DNA of 6,424 bases from an uncultured Caryophanales bacterium (GTDB taxonomy: Bacteria; Bacillota_I; Bacilli_A; RF39; UBA660). The notes below the pieces were generated by a model. That model was not told where the DNA came from, made no database searches, and saw only the letters and a program-made list of their open reading frames with translations. Position 1 is the stretch's first letter, and the number at the start of each line of letters is the position of its first letter. Positions 1-4,631 of this stretch are shown one piece after another. The stretch covers positions 1-6,424 of the forward strand of contig CAMVMQ010000050.1 of the NCBI GenBank assembly GCA_947168625.1, given 5' to 3'. A program made the translations under genes and the position numbers.

Positions 1-1
1 T

Positions 2-58
2 TTTTTTGGTCATAATGCATATTGTAAAAATATAATTATTATGATAGACTTAAATTAG
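2..58 (+). CDS. Possible 3' end of an upstream gene (partial)
   Basis: Frame 2 is open from the window edge and ends with TAG at 56-58, giving an 18-residue tail ending in IIIMIDLN. It stops 16 nt before the next start, which would suit the close packing of this operon. A second frame (from base 3) is also open for a few codons and ends at 33-35, so the choice is uncertain. The T7 run at the very start could instead be the tail of a terminator of an upstream gene. The fragment is too short to assign a family. Confidence 0.25.
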   Translation, partial: FFGHNAYCKNIIIMIDLN

Positions 59-74
59 AGAAAGTAGTGAGAGT

Positions 75-716
75 ATGAATAAGAAGATAATATCAATTAT
101 CTTAATTGTAGCAGCTAGTGTTTTTATAATCTTTAGTATATTTAAAAATACTTATGCTTATGATTATAAAGAGTATGATTACACATTATTTTATAAAGAA
201 GATAGCAATGAATTAGCGGAAGATATTAAAAAATATATATATGATATTGATTATTTAATATATAATAATAGTGATTTTTCTATCTACGATAATTTAAATA
301 ATAACTATGAATTTATGGTTAATTTTGCTATTGATTATATAAATACTCATAAAGATAAATATCAAGATAAGATAGTTTTATTAGAAGCATTCAAATATAC
401 TGATAATCATCATCATGATAAAGTAACCAATGAGTATATCGATATAGATACAATATATGATATAACAAATAAGTATTTTGGAGTAAAGGATTTTGTTATA
501 TTAAATAATAATATAAATATTATAAATAAATATATATCATTATCTAGTACTACTAATAAAGATATAGATCTAAATATATATTCTATCGATATTGAAAAAA
601 AAGCTAGTGTAGTACAAGCAAATATTAAGTATACAGATGATTCAAGTACAAATTATATATATACATTTAAAATAGATAATAATATCTTAAAATTATATAA
701 TGTTGAGGTAAGATAA
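75..716 (+). CDS. Exported protein of unknown function, 213 aa
   Basis: I do not recognise the family. The N-terminus is Lys-charged (MNKK), followed by a hydrophobic stretch at residues 5-23 and a Thr-Tyr-Ala motif ending at residue 28. This looks like a signal peptide cleaved after Ala28, although an uncleaved anchor is possible. The mature part is rich in Asn, Asp, Tyr and Ile, has an Asn-His-His-His-Asp patch at 111-115, and ends in alternating hydrophobic strands (about 170-213) that suggest a beta-rich C-terminal domain. There is no Cys after the signal, so it is not a lipoprotein. Only a weak purine-rich ribosome site (AGAGAAAG/GTGAGAG) precedes the ATG. Its stop overlaps the start of the next gene by one base, so it is the first clear member of a three-gene operon of surface proteins and probably works near the C39-like peptidase, but that is inference. 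Confidence 0.75.
   Translation: MNKKIISIILIVAASVFIIFSIFKNTYAYDYKEYDYTLFYKEDSNELAEDIKKYIYDIDYLIYNNSDFSIYDNLNNNYEFMVNFAIDYINTHKDKYQDKIVLLEAFKYTDNHHHDKVTNEYIDIDTIYDITNKYFGVKDFVILNNNINIINKYISLSSTTNKDIDLNIYSIDIEKKASVVQANIKYTDDSSTNYIYTFKIDNNILKLYNVEVR
705..709 (+). promoter_or_regulatory. Shine-Dalgarno of the C39-like gene
   Basis: GAGGT lies 6 nt upstream of the ATG at 716, inside the last codons of the preceding gene. It fixes the start at the TAATG overlap and allows reinitiation by ribosomes finishing the upstream gene. Confidence 0.7.
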
Positions 717-1723
717 TGAAAAAGTATATTTTATGGTTAATACCAGCATTTATTTTTACAAGTTTAACAATATATCTATGTATTAGTATTGGCAATATTA
801 AAAAAGAAAATAAAGAATTATATAAATATTTTTCAGATAATGAAGTATTAGATACAAGTAATAATATTAATTTATCTTCATTAGAAATAAAAAAAGCAGA
901 ACTTGAAAAAGAAATATTAAACAAATCTGATAATAATACCATAACTGTAGCTCAGTTAATTGAAGAAATGAATAATATCGAAAAAGATAATGAAATAAAA
1001 ACTAAGGAAGTAGAAGACTTATTAAAAGAATTTGATACTGTTAATGAAAAATTATTATCATTAGAAACTCAATATAATAGCTTAAGTAAGAAATATAATG
1101 ATTTAGTATGGGAAGAAAAACAAAGAAAAATAAGAGAATCCACTGTTAAGATAGAGGGTGTTCCAACAATTAATCAGTATCCTAATTATCCAACAGGTTG
1201 TGAGTCAGTAGCTCTTACTATTTTATTAAGATATTATGGTATAAACGTAACACCAAATAATATAATAGATAATTTAAAAAAGGGGAGCGTACCTTTTGAA
1301 GAAGATGGAGTAATATATGGAGGTAATCCTGAATTAGAATTTATTGGTAACCCTTATAATAGTTCTTCTTATGGCGTATATGAAAAACCTATTGCTGATG
1401 TAGCAAATATGTATAAAAGTGGGGTAACAGTTAGAAATAATTATCCTTTTAGTGAAGTATTAAATCTTGTAAAAAATAATAGACCAGTAGTAGTATGGAC
1501 TTCTAATTCACTAGCAGTTCCATACATCTCTAGAACATGGATTTATAAACCTACTATGGAAGCCATATCTTGGAAATACCATGAACATGCTGTTGTATTA
1601 ATAGGCTATAATAATAATGAAGTAATAATATCAGATCCAATAGATGGTAGAATAAAATATCAAAATCGAAGTATCTTTGAATCTAGATATAATTACTTTG
1701 GAAAGAAGGCAGTATATTACTAA
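716..1723 (+). CDS. Membrane-anchored coiled-coil protein with C39-like (YvpB-type) cysteine peptidase domain
   Basis: The 335-residue protein has a short Lys-containing N-terminus, one transmembrane helix (about 5-26), a long charged coiled-coil region (about 27-140) and a C-terminal papain-like domain of the Peptidase_C39_2 / YvpB (COG4990) type (about 147-335). Visible active-site features are Gln154 (oxyanion hole), Cys162 in YPTGCESVA, His291 in HEHAVVLIGY and Asp307 in IISDPIDG, so the catalytic set appears intact. The topology puts the domain outside the cell on a coiled-coil stalk. Unlike the C39 domains of bacteriocin exporters there is no ABC transporter here, so leader-peptide processing is unlikely. 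The substrate is unknown and may be a surface protein or peptide. The start overlaps the previous stop by one base with a good GAGGT site, and the stop overlaps the next start in the same way. The domain call is strong and the role is open. Confidence 0.88.
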   Translation: MKKYILWLIPAFIFTSLTIYLCISIGNIKKENKELYKYFSDNEVLDTSNNINLSSLEIKKAELEKEILNKSDNNTITVAQLIEEMNNIEKDNEIKTKEVEDLLKEFDTVNEKLLSLETQYNSLSKKYNDLVWEEKQRKIRESTVKIEGVPTINQYPNYPTGCESVALTILLRYYGINVTPNNIIDNLKKGSVPFEEDGVIYGGNPELEFIGNPYNSSSYGVYEKPIADVANMYKSGVTVRNNYPFSEVLNLVKNNRPVVVWTSNSLAVPYISRTWIYKPTMEAISWKYHEHAVVLIGYNNNEVIISDPIDGRIKYQNRSIFESRYNYFGKKAVYY

Positions 1724-2055
1724 TGAAGAAGAAAACAAAATATTTATTCTTAGTTATTAATATATTAATATTTACTACATTTATAAATGCATTTATTTTT
1801 AGCTATAAAGAATATAAGTTAAATAAAGAATTATTAAATAGTAAAGAAGAATATATAAGTTTAAATAATGATATTGATAAATATACTAAATTAAAAGAAG
1901 AAATAGATATAATAAATAATGAAAATACTAGTTTAAATGATAAAATAACATCATTAAAAACAGATATTGAAAATAAAAATAATAGTATCACTAATTATCA
2001 AAATAAAATAAGTGATTTATATACAAATATATCAAAGCTAACTGGCGAGAAATAA
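1723..2055 (+). CDS. Small bitopic membrane protein with extracellular coiled coil
   Basis: The 110-residue protein starts MKKK, has one transmembrane helix (about 7-27) and then an almost uninterrupted Lys/Glu/Asn/Leu/Ile-rich coiled coil to about residue 106. No enzymatic domain is present. The plan (tiny cytoplasmic N-terminus, single helix, outside coiled coil) is the same as the N-terminal part of the preceding peptidase protein, and also resembles the topology of FtsL/DivIC-type proteins, though I see no sequence reason to equate them. It starts at a TAATG overlap with the peptidase gene. The nearest purine-rich site (AGAAGG, 1704-1709) is 13 nt away, so translation may depend on coupling. 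The likely role, by inference, is to pair with or scaffold the peptidase through coiled-coil contacts. The stop codon sits in the stem of a terminator. Confidence 0.75.
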   Translation: MKKKTKYLFLVINILIFTTFINAFIFSYKEYKLNKELLNSKEEYISLNNDIDKYTKLKEEIDIINNENTSLNDKITSLKTDIENKNNSITNYQNKISDLYTNISKLTGEK

Positions 2056-2079
2056 TAATAATTTTTATTATTTCTTTTT
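2049..2079 (+). terminator. Rho-independent terminator of the C39-like operon
   Basis: A perfect 10-bp stem (2049-2058 with 2065-2074), loop TAATTT and a T5 run (2075-2079). The stem contains only one G-C pair, so it is weak thermodynamically, but its position directly over the stop codon at 2053-2055 and the T-tract support a terminator. Confidence 0.65.
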
Positions 2080-2269
2080 GATGTGAAAGAGCAAGAAAGT
2101 AGTGATTATATGAAAAATATTGAATGGAACAATATACTAAATAAAATTACAGATATATATATTTTTTTGATAATAATTTTATTTCCCTTAATGGTTGATA
2201 GTAGTGGATTCTTTAAAATATTGGAATGTAAATATAAATGTTTCATAACTATATCTTCAATATATATAG

Positions 2270-2298
2270 TTAGCATATCATTAATAGTTATATATAAT
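2270..2298 (+). promoter_or_regulatory. Candidate sigma-A-type promoter for the DUF3298 gene
   Basis: TTAGCA (2270-2275, four of six matches to TTGACA), a 17-bp spacer and a perfect TATAAT (2293-2298). Transcription would start near 2305 and give a leader of about 110 nt that contains the 2346-2390 hairpin. Chance TATAAT matches are common in DNA this AT-rich, so this is only a candidate. Confidence 0.35.
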
Positions 2299-2345
2299 AT
2301 AATTATAAAAAATAACATATTAAATATTAAAAAAATAACTAAAAT

Positions 2346-2390
2346 AAAATATAGCATATTGATTTATAATAATCAATATGCTATATTTTT
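2346..2390 (+). terminator. Perfect 19-bp hairpin with U-tract (terminator or attenuator)
   Basis: Bases 2346-2364 pair without mismatch with 2371-2389, leaving a six-base loop TATAAT. The right arm runs into T5 (2386-2390), and on the other strand the left arm is followed by TTTTATTTT, so it could act in both directions. It is the longest perfect inverted repeat I found in the window. It lies inside the last codons of the 2083-2409 frame and 25 nt upstream of the next start codon, so it either ends transcription of the truncated membrane gene or controls read-through into the DUF3298 gene. Confidence 0.7.
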
Positions 2391-2400
2391 ATATGAGAAT

Positions 2401-2405
2401 AGGAG
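2401..2405 (+). promoter_or_regulatory. Shine-Dalgarno of the DUF3298 gene
   Basis: AGGAG, 10 nt before the ATG at 2416. It overlaps the final codons of the preceding truncated frame and lies just beyond the hairpin, so it stays single-stranded when the hairpin forms. Confidence 0.65.
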
Positions 2406-2415
2406 ATAGATAAGA

Positions 2416-3171
2416 ATGAAGAAAAACACAATAATCATTATATTATTAGTAGTCACCATAGGATTAGCTACTTTTATAACACTATTACTTACAGGTACTG
2501 TTAACTTAAGCACTAATAATGAAGAAGATAGTACATTTAATGTAACTTATAAGGAAGAAGAATATGTAAAAAGTACTAATGATGGTATTGAGATAAAGAA
2601 CTTAAGAAATATACCAAATATTACAAATGATAATAGAAAAAAAGTAGCTAATAAAATTACTAAATATTTAACAGATAAATCTAATAAGGAATGGGATAAT
2701 ATTAAGAAGACTACTGATGACGTTGTAAAAAGTAATATAAATTATGAAGATATGGGTATAACATTATTATATAAAGATTCAATTGTTACAAATGGAAGAT
2801 TATCATTTACTTTAGAAATGGCTGGCAATTTTGGAGGAGTAACCTGGAATAATGAGTCAGCATATAATTTTGATGCTAAGACAGGTAAAATATTAACTCT
2901 AAAGGGTATTGGTAAAGATACATATGATATTGTAAAAAAAGAATGTGAAGATTATATTGAAATGTCTGAAGAGATAAATTCACAATCTTTCTATGAGAAA
3001 GAAGAAAGACAAAGTCTTGATGAATTACTAAATAAAGAAGAAACATGGTATTTTGAATATAATCAGTTAGTAGTAGTTTTTCCTAAGTATTCGATAAGCC
3101 CACATCAAGTAAAGATACCAATAGCTAAAAGTAAAATAAATGATTCATTACATGAACAATATAAATTTTAA
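2416..3171 (+). CDS. Membrane-anchored extracellular DUF3298-type protein, 251 aa
   Basis: An N-terminal helix (about 5-27, after MKKN) with no lipobox Cys suggests an anchor or uncleaved signal. The outside part has a divergent DUF4163-like region (about 45-140) and a DUF3298-like domain (about 145-242), recognised by the strand AYNFDAKTGKILTL (149-162) and WYFEYNQLVVVFPKY followed by an IPI strand (211-236). This domain pair occurs outside the membrane in the anti-sigma factor RsiV, which binds lysozyme in Bacillus subtilis, and in front of the deacetylase domain of PdaC. Here only four residues precede the helix, so there is no anti-sigma domain, and there is no deacetylase. The protein is thus a stand-alone version whose ligand is unknown. 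The usual Ala-Pro-Tyr segment near the end of the domain is altered to SISPHQ. It ends at a hairpin shared with the convergent phosphopantetheinyl transferase gene. Confidence 0.78.
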   Translation: MKKNTIIIILLVVTIGLATFITLLLTGTVNLSTNNEEDSTFNVTYKEEEYVKSTNDGIEIKNLRNIPNITNDNRKKVANKITKYLTDKSNKEWDNIKKTTDDVVKSNINYEDMGITLLYKDSIVTNGRLSFTLEMAGNFGGVTWNNESAYNFDAKTGKILTLKGIGKDTYDIVKKECEDYIEMSEEINSQSFYEKEERQSLDELLNKEETWYFEYNQLVVVFPKYSISPHQVKIPIAKSKINDSLHEQYKF

Positions 3172-3193
3172 ACCAGAAACTATTCTGGTTTTT
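3170..3193 (+). terminator. Terminator between convergent genes
   Basis: A 9-bp perfect stem AAACCAGAA (3170-3178) with TTCTGGTTT (3183-3191), loop ACTA, then T5 at 3189-3193. The + strand stop (3169-3171) overlaps the left arm and the - strand stop (3180-3182) lies in the loop. In the - direction the stem is followed by AAAATTT, a poor U-tract, so it probably works mainly on the + strand. Confidence 0.8.
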
Positions 3194-3743
3194 CTATTAT
3201 TGTAATTATATATTCTGGTATATCATAGATTCTTTTGATATTTAAATTATCTACATTAAAAGAATCAATACTTTTAATATTAAATAAATTAGTACCAATC
3301 ATTTTAAAGTATGCTTCTTTTAAAGTATATATTTCAAATAGACTTTTATATTTATTATTAGATTTAAGTATATAGCCTTTTTCTTTATCAGTACAAAAAT
3401 AGTTGATAATATTTAAGTTTACTTCTCTTATTTTTTCTATATCAATACCTATTTCATTATTAGAAAGTACTATTACTACATACTCATTAGAATGTGATAT
3501 ATTAAAGTATATTCCTTTAATTAAAGGCTTACCATTCTTATTATAATAAATATTATTATAGTCTAAATGATATTTTTGTGATAAAATAATCTTAAGGAGA
3601 TACTTTGATAATATTGATAGTTTTTTATCATTAGTGTTTATTATTTTATCTATTTTATTTTTATCTAGTATATTTAAACTATTATACATTTCTATATAAT
3701 CATTATCTGTATAACTATTAATATTATCATAAGTATAAAACAT
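3180..3743 (-). CDS. Sfp-type 4'-phosphopantetheinyl transferase
   Basis: The enzyme transfers the 4'-phosphopantetheine arm of coenzyme A to a Ser of a carrier protein, using Mg2+, in the cytoplasm. Family motifs are all visible in its 187 residues: NGKPLI (70-75), FNISHSNEYVVIVLS (80-94) with His84, IGIDIEKIR (98-106) with metal ligands Asp101 and Glu103, and YTLKEAYFKMIGTNL (139-153) with Glu143. The usual Trp before TxKEA is replaced by Tyr139. It is shorter than Sfp (about 220 residues or more), mostly at the N-terminus and C-terminus, yet the catalytic core looks complete. It diverges from the vanW-dltA-dltC operon, whose last gene encodes a carrier protein with the needed Asp-Ser, so that protein is the obvious candidate substrate. 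The start is supported by GGTGAT three bases upstream. Stop codon and final codons lie in the shared terminator hairpin. Confidence 0.92.
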   Translation of the reverse strand: MFYTYDNINSYTDNDYIEMYNSLNILDKNKIDKIINTNDKKLSILSKYLLKIILSQKYHLDYNNIYYNKNGKPLIKGIYFNISHSNEYVVIVLSNNEIGIDIEKIREVNLNIINYFCTDKEKGYILKSNNKYKSLFEIYTLKEAYFKMIGTNLFNIKSIDSFNVDNLNIKRIYDIPEYIITIIEKPE

Positions 3744-3746
3744 TTA

Positions 3747-3752
3747 ATCACC
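3747..3752 (-). promoter_or_regulatory. Shine-Dalgarno of the phosphopantetheinyl transferase gene
   Basis: On the - strand GGTGAT is followed by TAA and then ATG. It pairs with the distal part of the anti-SD (GATCACC) rather than with the usual CCUCC, which explains the very short three-base spacing and supports this start codon. Confidence 0.6.
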
Positions 3753-3789
3753 AAAATTATTATACAACATTTAGCATTTATTTAGAAGT

Positions 3790-3795
3790 AAGGAG
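3790..3795 (+). promoter_or_regulatory. Shine-Dalgarno of the vanW gene
   Basis: AAGGAG, eight bases before the ATG at 3804, the strongest ribosome site in the window. It favours Met1 at 3804 over the in-frame Met9 at 3828. Confidence 0.75.
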
Positions 3796-3803
3796 TATAT
3801 ATT

Positions 3804-4631
3804 ATGGGAAGAAAGTTATTTTGTGAAATGAATCCATTATTCTATAACATTTCAGTTTTTAAAGAAAGGACTAAGAGAAATATAAAAAATAAATTGGACA
3901 AAGGAGTATTAGCTAAAGATAAAGATAGTAATGAATTACCTAATATCGTTAAGAGTCACACATCGATAATCTTGAGAAAACTACATAACGTTGATATGGA
4001 TCTTCAGGTAAATAAAAAAGCCAACTTACAGATAGCAGCTTCAAAAATAAATGGACTTATTATCCATCCTGGTGAAATCTTTTCTTTTTGGTATTTAGTC
4101 GGAGAACCTACGAAGAAAAAAGGATATCAAGAAGGATTAGTTATAAGTAAACATGGACTAACTCGAGATGTTGGAGGGGGCCTTTGTCAACTTGCTAATA
4201 TGATTCATTACTTAGTTTTAAATAGTCCTTTAGAGGTGGTCGAACTACATCATCATTCTGATGCTCTATTTCCTGATGATCGAAGAAGAGTACCTTTTGG
4301 AACAGGAACATCAGTCTTTTATAATTATTTAGATTACAGATTTAAAAATAATACTGATGGGGATGTTCAATTACTTTTATGGGTAGATGAAGATATATTA
4401 TGTGGAGAACTAAGAAGTGAAAAAGAGTTTCCATATAGGTATAAACTAACTGAAGAAAATCACCATTTCCGAAAAGAAAATGATAAATATTATAGAGTAT
4501 CACAAGTTTATAAAATAACTATTGATAAAAAAACAAACGAAGAAATAAAAAAAGAATTAATACTAGATAATCATTCAGAAGTAATGTATGATTATTCTTT
4601 AATACCAGAAAGTGAGATAAGAAATGATTGA
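3804..4631 (+). CDS. vanW: VanW family protein
   Basis: The 275-residue protein carries the whole VanW domain (PF04294), about residues 65-215: NLQIAASKINGLIIHPGE (74-91), FSFWYLVGEPTKKKGY (93-108), the hallmark GGGLCQL (124-130), ELHHHSDALFPDDRRRVPFG (147-166) and FYNYLDYRFKN (172-182). VanW is named from the VanB-type vancomycin resistance cluster, but its biochemical function is not known and it is not needed for that resistance. No vanH, vanB, vanX or vanY genes are present here, so resistance should not be inferred. There is no signal peptide or membrane helix, so it is predicted to be cytoplasmic. The gene overlaps the adenylating enzyme gene by eight bases, which suggests coupled translation and a shared pathway. 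A hand count over 4141-4320 gives 37% G+C, clearly higher than the neighbours; conserved Gly/Pro/Arg-rich motifs may explain part of this, or the gene may be a transfer. Confidence 0.93.
   Translation: MGRKLFCEMNPLFYNISVFKERTKRNIKNKLDKGVLAKDKDSNELPNIVKSHTSIILRKLHNVDMDLQVNKKANLQIAASKINGLIIHPGEIFSFWYLVGEPTKKKGYQEGLVISKHGLTRDVGGGLCQLANMIHYLVLNSPLEVVELHHHSDALFPDDRRRVPFGTGTSVFYNYLDYRFKNNTDGDVQLLLWVDEDILCGELRSEKEFPYRYKLTEENHHFRKENDKYYRVSQVYKITIDKKTNEEIKKELILDNHSEVMYDYSLIPESEIRND

Larger units (their letters stand above)
2083..2409 (+). pseudogene. Truncated polytopic membrane protein remnant, possibly O-antigen-ligase-like N-terminus
   Basis: The frame can begin at GTG 2083 (directly after the terminator T-tract, with no ribosome site) or more credibly at ATG 2110 after a weak AAGAAAG. 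It encodes two hydrophobic helices (about residues 25-45 and 52-76 counted from 2083) separated by a segment containing FPLMVDSSGFF and an ILECKYKCF stretch. The order helix, FPL, short loop with Gly-Phe-Phe, Lys-Tyr, second helix resembles the start of Wzy/O-antigen-ligase family proteins, which normally run to 400 or more residues. After this the frame passes into a 19-bp hairpin with a U-tract, so the last 20 or so residues are encoded by a terminator-like element and are unlikely to be native. A one-base loss in the A7 run at 2329-2335 would create a TAA just before the hairpin. It could alternatively be a genuine small membrane protein. I favour a remnant; the family link is from memory of the pattern and is weak. 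Confidence 0.45.
3744..3803. promoter_or_regulatory. Divergent 60-bp intergenic region
   Basis: This short gap must carry, or lie between, the promoters of the phosphopantetheinyl transferase gene (-) and the vanW operon (+), unless these overlap the coding regions. It contains a - strand TATAAT (3764-3759) with only a poor -35 (TTCTAA), and two CATTTA copies seven bases apart (3768-3773, 3775-3780). I see no convincing full promoter or operator on either strand. Confidence 0.4.

Noticed and set aside
667..942. Open frame of 91 codons on the - strand
   Set aside because: It lies antisense to the well-supported C39-like gene start and coiled coil, and has no ribosome site; AT-rich coding DNA gives such frames by chance.
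716..1723. Bacteriocin-processing C39 exporter
   Set aside because: There is no ABC transporter membrane or ATPase domain, no double-glycine precursor peptide nearby, and the topology puts the peptidase outside the cell.
1803..2357. Two Ile/Leu/Phe-rich - strand frames (1803-1991, 2106-2357)
   Set aside because: They are reverse readings of Lys/Asn/Ile-rich or hydrophobic + strand coding DNA, which always looks hydrophobic on the other strand; no start signals.
3759..3787. - strand TATAAT (3764-3759) with TTCTAA 17 bp upstream as promoter of the phosphopantetheinyl transferase
   Set aside because: The -35 matches only three of six bases, and the predicted transcript start would fall at the GGTGAT ribosome site, leaving almost no leader.
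3804..4631. Vancomycin resistance determinant
   Set aside because: VanW alone does not confer resistance and no vanH, ligase, vanX, vanY or vanRS genes are nearby.
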